Notes: generated from the letters alone by a model not told the origin. A stretch of 64,000 bases of DNA from Muribaculum intestinale (GCF_002201515.1 NZ_CP021421.1:2728001-2792000), one strand, 5' to 3'. Counted from the first letter of the stretch, positions 44,595 through 52,549 are shown. Program-made: numbers and translations.

Positions 44595-46196
44595 TCAGTC
44601 TGCCTGCGATGCGCGGGTATATTCCATAAATGATGAAAGCATGTCAAGGGTATGGCTTGCCGAACTTTCTATTTCAGCCTGTTGCGGGTCGGGAACGTTC
44701 GTTGCCGCGATATCGGCGGTTGACTGCATATGTCCTTCCGCCGAGATCATCTGAGCCTGTATCTGTTCAGATGAGAGGCGCTGGAGCCCGCGGGACGAAA
44801 GACTTGTGGCGGCACGGACGATGTCAGTGTATGCCAGATTGTTGTCGCGGGTGAACACAAGCAGTTCTATGAAGCTTCGCGGAGACTCGCGGAAGTGTTC
44901 GCGGTAAAGCGCCGCCACCGACGGATGTACCTGTTGCAGAGCCACAGACCGCCCCAGAGCGGCCGGTTTGCGCAGGAATGTACCCAGATAATGCATCAGG
45001 TCGATGACCCAGTCGCCGGAGCGTCGGCTTCGGGCATGATTGGCCACCTTGTCGCGTCCGTAAAGCACCACGATGCGCTCGGAATACAGCTTTACCGCCA
45101 CCTGCGAGCCCACCAGACGGTCGGGCACAGAGTAGTGCACTCCGTCAACGGTTATCGTTGAATACTTTCCGACGCGGTACAGCCGCTGCTCGAAGCAGCC
45201 GATGTCACCGTGGTCCAACGGACGTAGCGCCGCCAGATCGGCCTGTATGCGCAGGCGTTTTTCTTCCGCCGACATGTTGGACGCCTCTGTGTTGAGCCTG
45301 TCGCAGACTGCCGCCAGATGCGTCTGCGCGGCATCCAGGGAGTCAAACCGGACCTCGAACGAGAATGCACGACGCCGGATATATTCCACCGAACGTTCCA
45401 CCTTGCCTTTTTCCCATCCCGAGCGAGGGTTGCAGAAATGGGGTGTGAAACAGTAGTGTACCTCCATGCGCAGCAGCGCATCCGTGTGCTCGCGGTCGCG
45501 CCCGAGGAACTTCTTTACGGCGGTACGCATGTTGTCATAGGCCATCACGCGCGGGGTGCCCCCCAACTCCCGGAAGCAGTTGCGGTGGGCTTCCATAAGA
45601 GCCAGGGTATCTTCGCGCGAAAACAGATATGCCTTGCGCATATTGCTGTGGTCGAGGGTGAATACCGCCATGTGAAGGCGAGTCCTGACTCCACCGATCC
45701 ACAGGGTAAGCACGCCCCAGTCGAACTCGCAACGGAATCCAGGCTCATAGTCCTGACGGATATATGCCTTTGCAGGCTTTTCTTGCGACTTCGGCGCTGC
45801 CTCCAGCGCACGGACATACTGACATACTGTGGAATAGGCGATACGCACGCCATCGTCCTGAAGACGTCGCCACATATCGAGCTTGCGCATCTGCTGCTTG
45901 TGCAATCCGGCAGCGACGTTCTCCCGGTTGCGGGCGATAAAACCATCGATGCGACGGCGGACATCATCGGTCACAACACGCCTGACGCGTCCGCTGCTGT
46001 CATACTTCGGCCTGGTCAGCAGATAATCGTCAACCTCCCGCTCTGTCGGTGACGGGCCGGCCTCTCTCTCGAACTCGCGCAGATACTTGCGCACGGTCTT
46101 GCGGCTCATGCCGTTGCGGCGCGCTATCTCGCGGATGCTCATCCCCTCGCGGCGATGAGACAGAATAATGGATGTTTTTTCCTCCATGTGTAGCAT
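44595..46196 (-). CDS. istA: IstA-type DDE transposase, copy C
   Basis: 533 residues, with the same TLALMEAH variant as copy B, so B and C are closer to each other than to A at this site. All presumed catalytic residues are present. Its helper gene is frameshifted. Confidence 0.95.
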   Translation of the reverse strand: MLHMEEKTSIILSHRREGMSIREIARRNGMSRKTVRKYLREFEREAGPSPTEREVDDYLLTRPKYDSSGRVRRVVTDDVRRRIDGFIARNRENVAAGLHKQQMRKLDMWRRLQDDGVRIAYSTVCQYVRALEAAPKSQEKPAKAYIRQDYEPGFRCEFDWGVLTLWIGGVRTRLHMAVFTLDHSNMRKAYLFSREDTLALMEAHRNCFRELGGTPRVMAYDNMRTAVKKFLGRDREHTDALLRMEVHYCFTPHFCNPRSGWEKGKVERSVEYIRRRAFSFEVRFDSLDAAQTHLAAVCDRLNTEASNMSAEEKRLRIQADLAALRPLDHGDIGCFEQRLYRVGKYSTITVDGVHYSVPDRLVGSQVAVKLYSERIVVLYGRDKVANHARSRRSGDWVIDLMHYLGTFLRKPAALGRSVALQQVHPSVAALYREHFRESPRSFIELLVFTRDNNLAYTDIVRAATSLSSRGLQRLSSEQIQAQMISAEGHMQSTADIAATNVPDPQQAEIESSASHTLDMLSSFMEYTRASQAD

Positions 46197-46311
46197 TTTG
46201 TGGAATCGTTGATGTCGTTCTTTCTAATCAACGATATCCGGTTGAACTTACCCATGGGGTGGGTCCCTTTTCAATTGCTCTACCTGGGTCCCTTTTCAAA
46301 TGTTAGATGCA

Positions 46312-46357
46312 CGTTAAGACACTTGGAGTCAATCTCTTTGATCTGTTGTGTAGTCAT
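46312..46357 (-). pseudogene. First 15 codons of a gene cut by IS21 copy C
   Basis: ATG at 46357 opens MTTQQIKEIDSKCLN and runs into the IS21 end, stopping inside it. It is the next reading frame downstream of the HTH gene on the same strand. Mobile-element primases sometimes begin in this style, so it could be the missing start of the primase piece at 24003-25289, but this is speculative. Confidence 0.45.
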
Positions 46358-46383
46358 AATTTCGTCCTTTAAGATTAAATGAA

Positions 46384-46659
46384 TCAGGTCTGCCGTTTTT
46401 TTTCAAGTGTTGCGTATCCGGCACGCTCCCTCACATCGTAAAGAGAGAGGAAAAAACGCCGCCCGTTACGCTCCGCTTTCAGGGAGCCGTCATGTATCGC
46501 GTCGCGTACACGCTGGTCTGAACAGTGCATGATCTCCGCCGCCTCACGCACGGTTATCTTTCTGTCGGGAGGCACCGGTGCGGTGATGTTCCGCTTTATC
46601 TCTTCAAGGGTGTTCTCAATCCTTGTGAGCCTCATTGTTATGCGTCTGTCTTCACTCAT
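46384..46659 (-). CDS. Small helix-turn-helix (excisionase-like) protein
   Basis: 91 residues. A short helical start (ITMRLTRIENTLEEIKRNI) precedes an excisionase/MerR-like DNA-binding domain (KITVREAAEIMHCSDQRVRDAIHDGSLKAERNGRRFFLSLYDV). It belongs to the second recombinase element, transcribed away from the XRE-like gene, and was probably followed by the gene now cut at 46311. Confidence 0.8.
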   Translation of the reverse strand: MSEDRRITMRLTRIENTLEEIKRNITAPVPPDRKITVREAAEIMHCSDQRVRDAIHDGSLKAERNGRRFFLSLYDVRERAGYATLEKKRQT

Positions 46660-46731
46660 AGTCGTATCCGTTTTATAAGCTGTTTGACATTTTTTCTTTT
46701 AGCAACCATTAGCTATGTTTAGAAAAATGAT

Positions 46732-46739
46732 TATCTTTG
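46732..46739 (+). promoter_or_regulatory. -7 box for the XRE-like gene
   Basis: TATCTTTG. It would give a leader of about 125 bases before the ATG at 46871. No good -33 box is visible. Confidence 0.4.
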
Positions 46740-46870
46740 CAATTAGAAATAATTAATCTAAATTAGGTAGTTGCATTAACACTAACAAACTAATTGTACT
46801 AAATGATTGTTTGAAGTGTTATTATTGGAAATACCTAATCAAATTTATTATAAAATATAAACATGAGTTT

Positions 46871-47335
46871 ATGGACAACATAAGAAATAGGGTGAGACAG
46901 GCGATGGAATGGCTGAAAGACAACAGGCTGTTCAACTCCAACCGTGTCATTGCGGAAAAGATGGGCTACAATCCCAGTGTCGTGTCACAGGTGATAACCG
47001 GCAAATCCAAAGTGACGGAACGCTTTGTCAAAAGCCTGTGCAGCATATACCAGCCCCTGAGTTTCGATTGGATATGGAACGGGAATGGGAACATGATACA
47101 GGAGACAGTTCCACGACAGCCGGAAGCGGATCCGGAGCCGCCGCAGATGGACCGCTTCTCATATATCCTCGCTGACATGGCTGAGATCATAAAGAACATG
47201 ACGGCCTTCATGGGGCCGATGAATAACCGGCTTGAACGTCTGGAAAAGAGGATTGATGAACAGGCGAAGGAGATAGAACGGCTACGCTCTGAACTGTCTG
47301 CAAAAGAGAAAGCCGCCACCTCCCGGAAGAAGTGA
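46871..47335 (+). CDS. XRE-like DNA-binding regulator with C-terminal coiled coil
   Basis: 154 residues from the ATG at 46871; an upstream frame to 46811 is AT-rich and unconvincing. The N-terminal helix-turn-helix (NRVIAEKMGYNPSVVSQVITGKSKVTERFVKSLCSIY) resembles phage-type repressors. A Pro-rich hinge and a coiled coil (RLERLEKRIDEQAKEIERLRSELSAKEKA) follow, probably for oligomerisation. It faces away from the small HTH gene and converges on the integrase, and is a plausible regulator of this element. Confidence 0.8.
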   Translation: MDNIRNRVRQAMEWLKDNRLFNSNRVIAEKMGYNPSVVSQVITGKSKVTERFVKSLCSIYQPLSFDWIWNGNGNMIQETVPRQPEADPEPPQMDRFSYILADMAEIIKNMTAFMGPMNNRLERLEKRIDEQAKEIERLRSELSAKEKAATSRKK

Positions 47336-47361
47336 CGGCTGCACCCATGTTAAGGTAGAGA

Positions 47362-48486
47362 TTATTTAAGTTTACCGAAGCCCTGTATGACGCTCGTCTG
47401 AAGCACATGGGCGTATTTCTCGGTCATTGCCACGTTGGAGTGGGCGAGCATCTTGCTCACAGTCTCGATACCCACGCCTTTTGTCAACGCCCACGTTGCA
47501 AACGTGTGGCGGCCTACGTGCATTGTCAGGTTGATGTGCAGACTGGCAAGGTTGGCGATTATCTTCAACTGGTCGTTGCATTTCTGGTTGCTCATCAGAT
47601 TGAGGTTGTAGTTGTACTTTTTCAATATGGCTATCGCCTTAGGCAACAGCACAATCGTATAGGGCATACCGGTTTTCATACGCTTGTCTCGTATGCAGTA
47701 GTCCTCGCCCTGCCTGAACACGTCCGACTTCTTGATCTTCACAAGGTCGGAGTACGCCAGCCCTGTGTAGCATGAGAAGATAAACATATCGCGCACTTTC
47801 TCGGTCATGCCGTAGAGTTCAAGGGCTTCCACGCGATCACGTTCCTCTTCGGTAAGGAATTTTATGCCCTCCGATTTTCCACGCGAAATCCTCATGCCGT
47901 CGTATGGGTTGGACTCCAGCTTCTCAAACTGTATCGCCTCCACGATATAGGGTTTGAGGCGTTTGTGATAGCCGTGAACCGATGCCTGGGCTGTCACACG
48001 CTTGCGTATGAAATCGTCCCATAGTCTGATATTCTTCGGGGTGAGGTCGCTGAAAAAGCGTATCAGCCCGAAGTCGCGCAGGCAGTTGAGCATGACCTTG
48101 TGCTGCTTGCGTGTTGACTCCGTGACAGGGCGCATGTCGATACGTTCCTCCAGCCAGTCGAGGAAACTTGCCGACGAACCCTGCAACTTTGTTTTCTTGA
48201 CCTTTTTGAGAAGCGACAGGTCGTATTCGCCCTTTGTCGAAGCTATGGACGACATCTTCTCATGGATACCGTCATAGACACGGCGTATCTGTTCGTTCAG
48301 ATGGTCGGCCTGAGGGTGGTTGACTACCTCCTTGCCGCTCCACTGCTGTTTTAGGACAGCGACGCCGGTGGAGAGACGGACGCGCTCACGGTTGTACGAC
48401 ACCTCAATCTCAACGGTGCCGGGGTTGACGGCCGATGCCTTCTTGCGGCGGTCGAAAACAATCTTAATCTGTGGTATTCCTGCCAT
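47362..48486 (-). CDS. Tyrosine recombinase / integrase lacking Arg I
   Basis: 374 residues. An arm-binding domain (VEIEVSYNRERVRLSTGVAVLKQQW), a core-binding domain (RPVTESTRKQHKVMLNCLRDFG) and a catalytic domain with MHVGRHTFATWALTKGVGIETVSKMLAHSNVAMTEKYAHV supplying His, Arg, His and the Tyr nucleophile. In box I the sequence is CYTGLAYSDLVKI, with Ala at the usual Arg I position. IntDOT of CTnDOT also lacks Arg I and is active, so this does not imply inactivity. Many GTACCAC repeats lie just upstream, probably its arm sites. Confidence 0.92.
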   Translation of the reverse strand: MAGIPQIKIVFDRRKKASAVNPGTVEIEVSYNRERVRLSTGVAVLKQQWSGKEVVNHPQADHLNEQIRRVYDGIHEKMSSIASTKGEYDLSLLKKVKKTKLQGSSASFLDWLEERIDMRPVTESTRKQHKVMLNCLRDFGLIRFFSDLTPKNIRLWDDFIRKRVTAQASVHGYHKRLKPYIVEAIQFEKLESNPYDGMRISRGKSEGIKFLTEEERDRVEALELYGMTEKVRDMFIFSCYTGLAYSDLVKIKKSDVFRQGEDYCIRDKRMKTGMPYTIVLLPKAIAILKKYNYNLNLMSNQKCNDQLKIIANLASLHINLTMHVGRHTFATWALTKGVGIETVSKMLAHSNVAMTEKYAHVLQTSVIQGFGKLK

Positions 48487-48528
48487 AAGTAAAAGATTTT
48501 AAGAATGATACATTAAAATTTCTCGTGA

Positions 48529-48800
48529 TGTGGTACACGAAAAAGCGTGTACCACAAATTCCGGGAAATGTACCACACGTGTACCACATACCATTCCAAC
48601 GCATACGGCAACGAGGCTGTTGCACGCCCCGAATCTTTTGGAAACATTTAGCACAAAATAGCAAATATCAGAGAGTTGGCACTCTGAACAGGCTCCGGTC
48701 GCTATGGCAAGACCGGGGCAGGAGACAATGGCTGATATTTGATGGAAAAGCTGGTACATTTGTGGTACTTTTTTGTGGTACATCCACGAAATTTGTACCA
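48529..48800. repeat. Cluster of GTGGTAC/GTACCAC repeats upstream of the integrase
   Basis: Eight copies of GTGGTAC or its inverse. First group: TGTGGTACACG (48529-48539) forms a perfect 11-bp inverted repeat with CGTGTACCACA (48546-48556), then TGTACCACACG (48569-48579) and an overlapping CGTGTACCACA (48578-48588). Second group: TGGTAC near 48752, TGTGGTAC at 48761-48768, TGTGGTACA at 48774-48782 and TGTACCA at 48794-48800. Between the groups are hairpins TCAGAG/CTCTGA and CCGGTC/GACCGG. The layout suits integrase arm-type sites around an attachment core. Confidence 0.75.
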
Positions 48801-48934
48801 AAGATAATGTGCTAATTCCGAACTAACAAATGCTAACTTTGGCTATCGGCAGGAATTATTGTTTGTGCTAAATCTTTCTAAATCAAGATTTTATAAAATT
48901 GCTAACACTTGCACATCAGTCACTTACAGGCATG

Positions 48935-48960
48935 AAAAAAGGGCCACATAATTGTGACCC
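48935..48960 (-). terminator. Minus-strand terminator beside repeat copy 2
   Basis: GGGTCAC pairs with GTGGCCC (48954-48960 and 48941-48947, one wobble), then a run of T on the minus strand (48940-48935). As at 28011-28049, it follows the tRNA-end-like 15-mer. Confidence 0.65.
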
Positions 48961-48963
48961 TTC

Positions 48964-48978
48964 TGTGATCCGCCTGGG
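48964..48978 (-). repeat. Candidate attachment-site repeat, copy 2
   Basis: TGTGATCCGCCTGGG, identical to 28074-28088. The two copies bracket 20.9 kb that holds two integrase genes, one near each end. The 240 bases to the right (48979-49219) hold no gene I can support. Confidence 0.5.
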
Positions 48979-49219
48979 GTTGGCGAATCTTATGCTTTGC
49001 ATTGATAATCAAGTTGTTGGCATTGCTCTTCCTGTGGTGTACACGTTACGCACACGACAGTGTTTCAATGTTCTTCGTCATTTTTCATCCGATAGTGCAA
49101 ATTTAATCATTTTCCGCGATGTACACGCTATCCTAAATGTTAAAGTTTCTGCAATCGGAATCAGCATATTAGCCGTTATACTGCTGTCAAATCTCAATTA
49201 TCTTGTCTCTCTTGGAATC

Positions 49220-49339
49220 TCAGTGCTCGTTTGAGGGATGTTCGGAAAGGACTTCATCGCAGGCTGTGTCTCCGATAATCACAAAGTTGTCAGAGAAGTC
49301 GGCAAACGCTTCCCTGAATTTTTCAAGTCCTCCTACCAT
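49220..49339 (-). pseudogene. Truncated AbiEii-type nucleotidyltransferase toxin
   Basis: Start of an AbiEii/AbiGii-like gene (GGLEKFREAFADFSDNFVII, then GDTACDEVL), recognisable for about 34 residues and stopped at residue 39. The nucleotidyltransferase acidic residues, which come later in the family, are missing. Its ATG overlaps the AbiEi stop by seven bases, the usual coupling of these pairs. Truncation coincides with the element boundary to its left. Confidence 0.72.
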
Positions 49340-50262
49340 TTTATTTTATTCATCATTATTGCAATTTCTTTCTCAACCCGTGGGTCGTTATCATCTTTCA
49401 ATGTCAGGAACAATGACAATTTATCCACATAGCCGGAAGTGCCTGACGGCGGATACTTCCATATCTCGATGCGCTGTGTATCTTCAAAAGAGTGCAATTC
49501 GGGTATGGAGTATTTATGTTCACGCACCCACTCCGCAGTCAAAACTCTTGTCGGGACATCCTCCGGGACGAGCATTGAGTAATGCGACAGAGCCGAGATT
49601 CCGCCAATATCTCCTTCGGGAAATACATCTGATGTGTATTCTATGCTTTTGATTGGATCAATTAGATTGGTTGACGCCTTATCCCAAAGTTCTTTCCCTG
49701 ACAGTTCAAACACAAGTTTCTTATTCCTGCTGCCTTCCAGACTAACCAATCCCAATGCTTCAAGTTGCTTTATGGATTTGGCGATTGTCTTATATTTATA
49801 AGGTACTTTATCCTCCAACTCTTTAAGCGACAAACCGTCAAGGCTCTCGATCTGTAGATGATAAAAAAGAATATATTGTGTTGACGGATAAAACAATTCT
49901 TTAATCTCACTTTTTGTTGACAGCCTGTTGATAATCAAGGTAGGCACAAATGCAAATTTATCGGCTACGATAAAATACACTCCTTGCTCCACTAATCGGT
50001 CACGCTCATAAGTCAATAAATTGTCAAAGTAAAATACAGCCGGAATATGCTTGATGCTTTCAATTCTTTCCGAAATCTTACGACGCTGCACATTGGTATA
50101 ATCCATTTCACCTTTGGCCACAAGCAAAAGCATAACCTGCCCATTGAAATCAAACTGCATCATCTTGAAATTTGCAATGAGTTCAAGCCACAGACCTTTT
50201 TGGTCTTGCTTGGATAGATTCCGAAGCTCTATCTGCTGTCCGGCGATTGTTATCTCCTTCAT
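49333..50262 (-). CDS. AbiEi-type antitoxin / transcriptional regulator
   Basis: 309 residues. A winged-helix region lies mid-protein (SLKELEDKVPYKYKTIAKSIKQLEALGLVSLEGSRNKKLVFELSG), followed by a C-terminal domain with sheet-like character (HKYSIPELHSFEDTQRIEIWKYPPSG). Size, position before an AbiEii-like start and the operator-like repeats upstream fit type IV AbiE antitoxins, which repress their own promoter by binding inverted repeats. With its toxin truncated it may survive as an orphan regulator or antitoxin. Confidence 0.72.
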   Translation of the reverse strand: MKEITIAGQQIELRNLSKQDQKGLWLELIANFKMMQFDFNGQVMLLLVAKGEMDYTNVQRRKISERIESIKHIPAVFYFDNLLTYERDRLVEQGVYFIVADKFAFVPTLIINRLSTKSEIKELFYPSTQYILFYHLQIESLDGLSLKELEDKVPYKYKTIAKSIKQLEALGLVSLEGSRNKKLVFELSGKELWDKASTNLIDPIKSIEYTSDVFPEGDIGGISALSHYSMLVPEDVPTRVLTAEWVREHKYSIPELHSFEDTQRIEIWKYPPSGTSGYVDKLSLFLTLKDDNDPRVEKEIAIMMNKIKW

Positions 50263-50277
50263 GTTCTACGATATTTT

Positions 50278-50343
50278 GCATTATTCTCCGAGTGTTGGAG
50301 AATAATGCAAAATTGCGGAGAATAATCTAATTTTACAAATATA
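50278..50343 (-). promoter_or_regulatory. Operator and promoter of the AbiEi-like gene
   Basis: Perfect 12-bp inverted repeat GCATTATTCTCC (50278-50289) and GGAGAATAATGC (50297-50308), plus a third half-site GGAGAATAAT (50317-50326). The minus-strand -7 box TATATTTG is at 50336-50343, so the half-sites cover the start region. Fits autorepression. Confidence 0.75.
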
Positions 50344-50399
50344 TCAGGATTCATTTTTTTAACAGGGACACATTTTACATCAATCCCAGTTATAATACA

Positions 50400-50568
50400 C
50401 CGTGGTGTTCAATGTCATTGAACACTGCAAGGTATATGAATTAATTCGGAATAACACGCTCCTCCTTAATTTCGGCAATAGAACCTTGCTTATTGCCGAA
50501 ATTAAGTTATTGTGATAGCCATGCTTTTTCCCCATCGTGCCGTGGTGTTGACGAGCGAACACACTTCA
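50400..50568. repeat. Palindrome-rich spacer between AbiEi and RloB-like genes
   Basis: Bounded by CCGTGGTGTT at 50400-50409 and 50540-50549. Inside: palindrome GTTCAATG/CATTGAAC near 50408-50424 and a perfect 16-bp stem CTTAATTTCGGCAATA (50465-50480) with its inverse at 50491-50506, loop 10. It ends with ACGAGCGAACACACTTCA (50551-50568), nearly the same as 53179-53196. No T tract follows the stem, so it is not an obvious terminator; it may be a small RNA or MITE-like relic. Confidence 0.6.
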
Positions 50569-50584
50569 TACTATACTGACAAAA

Positions 50585-51199
50585 TCAGACAATTCCCAGC
50601 TCTTTGAACATTGAGCCTATTTCGGAATAGGTATAATCCCGTTCTCCGTCAATCAGGCATTTCTCAGATTTCAGGGCATTCTCAATCGCCCTTACCCAAT
50701 CACCGCCTTTCTTCTGGAAATATTGATGCAATGGATGTGTCCTGAAAAACCGTTGAGTTTTTTCATATCCACATATCCGGCAAAGCTCGTCCTCTATGCT
50801 TTTTGAATCGGCATAATTTTGTCCCGTATATCTGAAATAATAAAGGAAGAACAGTTCAGTGCAGCGGTCAGTCTCAAAGAAACGGACTTCATAATTGAGC
50901 CCCTTTTTCTCATTGTGGACCTTCTTGCCATGATATTTCCGTTTCAATTCAGAATAGGCTGCCCAACTTGTCGGGTCTTTCTTCTTATTGTCCATGTCGA
51001 TAAGACAAAAAATCCTGTCATATCCGATTGCTATTGCAGATTCAATCGAGCGTTCCAATTCACGCAGGCTCGTATTCTTCGGAGTGTCCGGTTTGATGCT
51101 CTGTAACTGGCGGAACTCATCCTTCAATGAATTGAGATAGAAGAACTCCGTAGGGCCTTCGCCGATAATCACAGTGGTTTGTTTCCTTACTTTTGGCAT
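50585..51199 (-). CDS. RloB-like Toprim protein
   Basis: 204 residues. RloB family: VIIGEGPTEFFYLNSL near the start carries the Toprim Glu, IFCLIDMDNKK (about 63-73) supplies the Asp-x-Asp, and the C-terminal half is helical with FFETDRCTELFFLYYF. Toprim-type metal chemistry suggests a nuclease. Its start lies 3 bases after the ATPase stop, so the two genes form an operon. The layout resembles defence pairs such as the PARIS ATPase/Toprim system, but identity with PARIS is not claimed. Confidence 0.82.
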   Translation of the reverse strand: MPKVRKQTTVIIGEGPTEFFYLNSLKDEFRQLQSIKPDTPKNTSLRELERSIESAIAIGYDRIFCLIDMDNKKKDPTSWAAYSELKRKYHGKKVHNEKKGLNYEVRFFETDRCTELFFLYYFRYTGQNYADSKSIEDELCRICGYEKTQRFFRTHPLHQYFQKKGGDWVRAIENALKSEKCLIDGERDYTYSEIGSMFKELGIV

Positions 51200-51202
51200 G
51201 GC

Positions 51203-52402
51203 TCATTTCTGATTTAAGATGAACGGCGAACCCAACACAGGTTTTGACCCAAACCGACCGATACGATAGGAATTGTAGAGTGAGTGTTCCCTGCGGAGGC
51301 CGAGTTTGTCAGCGCGGGTATATTCAGATGCCGCCGTTTCAGATGACTTCTCTACGAACCACACTGATTGACGGTTTTCATTAAACTGATCTTCTGAAAG
51401 CAATGTCATCTCCTGTGTTGTGAAAAACAACTGCGATTGGCACGAATTGGCAAGGAAGACCTGAATATAATACAGTAGCAGATCATAATGCAAATCCTCG
51501 CCTAATTCGTCAAGCATATAGATATGGTCTCCGGTTATGGCATTATACAGATAGTTAAGATCAACCAGATATTTAATTGTTCCGGCAGACTGTGTGGAGA
51601 GAGGCAACATGAAGTTACCTTCATCTGATGTATTTACAAACTCCACATGGTTTTCAACGCCATCCGATATGACGCTGAAATTTGAAATATTGAAATCAGC
51701 CTTTTTCAACATCTGTATGAAGAATTCTTTCTTTTTCTCATTCTGACTTACCTCTTTCAGAAGAGAGACGAGGCTTCCGCCGTCATTGTTGACTCCATGT
51801 ACATGGGACTTAATCCAATTGTACAGTGCCGCAATCTTACATGCGTCTTCCGGCAAGGACACTTTTCCATATGTGGAGAGGACCGAATGATTGTTGAGAG
51901 TATGCTCTTTCAGAACCCGGAGCGTCTTCGCCTTTATGCCAATGCTTGTTCCAAATTTAATCTCGCATTGTCTGTCTTCGCCGACAAACTCGCGTTCATA
52001 AAACAGAGACTTGCTCTTATTGGGATAGTAATTCAATTCCTCCCTTATGATATGGCTTCCGAGATATAAAATCATGTAATCATATCTGACACCGTCGGCA
52101 TAAAAAGACACGAACATCTTTGTCGGCTGATCCTTGGTCAAAGCAAAAGGCATTTCAGAATGCACCCTTTCATTTCGGTCTTTACGGTCAATGAACATAA
52201 GCTCAAAAGCGTTCTGCATCGCTTTGAGCATATTCGATTTACCCGAAGCGTTGGCTCCGAATATTATTCCCACACGGCCAAGATGAACACCTTTTGTGAT
52301 TTCGGCACTCATCCAGTTTCCATCATCGCCGTCCGTCTCAAAGTTCATCGTTTGACGTTCCCGAATTGACAGGTAGTTTTCAGTCCAGAATTCGCGTATC
52401 AT
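51203..52402 (-). CDS. RloA-like AAA ATPase (SMC/OLD-type)
   Basis: 399 residues. Walker A GANASGKSN at residues 49-57, N-terminal IREFWTENYLSIRERQTMNF typical of AAA_15/AAA_21 proteins, Walker B-like YMLDELGEDLHYDLLLYYI near residue 290, and the switch region SQLFFTTQEMTLL. ABC-type ATPases of this shape work with a Toprim partner in phage defence. The partner RloB-like gene follows directly. No restriction-modification genes are nearby, unlike classical rlo loci. Confidence 0.82.
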   Translation of the reverse strand: MIREFWTENYLSIRERQTMNFETDGDDGNWMSAEITKGVHLGRVGIIFGANASGKSNMLKAMQNAFELMFIDRKDRNERVHSEMPFALTKDQPTKMFVSFYADGVRYDYMILYLGSHIIREELNYYPNKSKSLFYEREFVGEDRQCEIKFGTSIGIKAKTLRVLKEHTLNNHSVLSTYGKVSLPEDACKIAALYNWIKSHVHGVNNDGGSLVSLLKEVSQNEKKKEFFIQMLKKADFNISNFSVISDGVENHVEFVNTSDEGNFMLPLSTQSAGTIKYLVDLNYLYNAITGDHIYMLDELGEDLHYDLLLYYIQVFLANSCQSQLFFTTQEMTLLSEDQFNENRQSVWFVEKSSETAASEYTRADKLGLRREHSLYNSYRIGRFGSKPVLGSPFILNQK

Positions 52403-52549
52403 TTTGTATTATACCTAAAATTCAAGCCCATATTGCAGGCCAACTGCAAAATTAGCCATAATTTTTGGTGTTTCCAAGAAAATCAAGGCTAAATACGGTC
52501 AATGCTTTATTCAGATGCGATTTTCAGAAATATAAACTCCAGAGAGGTA

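Larger units (their letters stand above)
43702..46311 (-). mobile_element. IS21-family element, copy C (2610 bp)
   Basis: Same ends and orientation as copy A, one base shorter because of a deletion in istB near 44011. Flanks differ in origin: an IS5-type transposase on the left and an HTH-linked reading frame on the right. No target duplication (left ACACAGC, right CGTTAAG), so a deletion or exchange between copies is likely. Confidence 0.95.

Noticed and set aside
48899..49234. A 111-residue plus-strand frame
   Set aside because: It spans the tRNA-end-like repeat, a terminator and the truncated AbiEii fragment, and lacks any domain.
50380..50562. A 60-residue minus-strand frame
   Set aside because: It lies wholly within a palindrome-rich spacer; composition reflects the inverted repeats.
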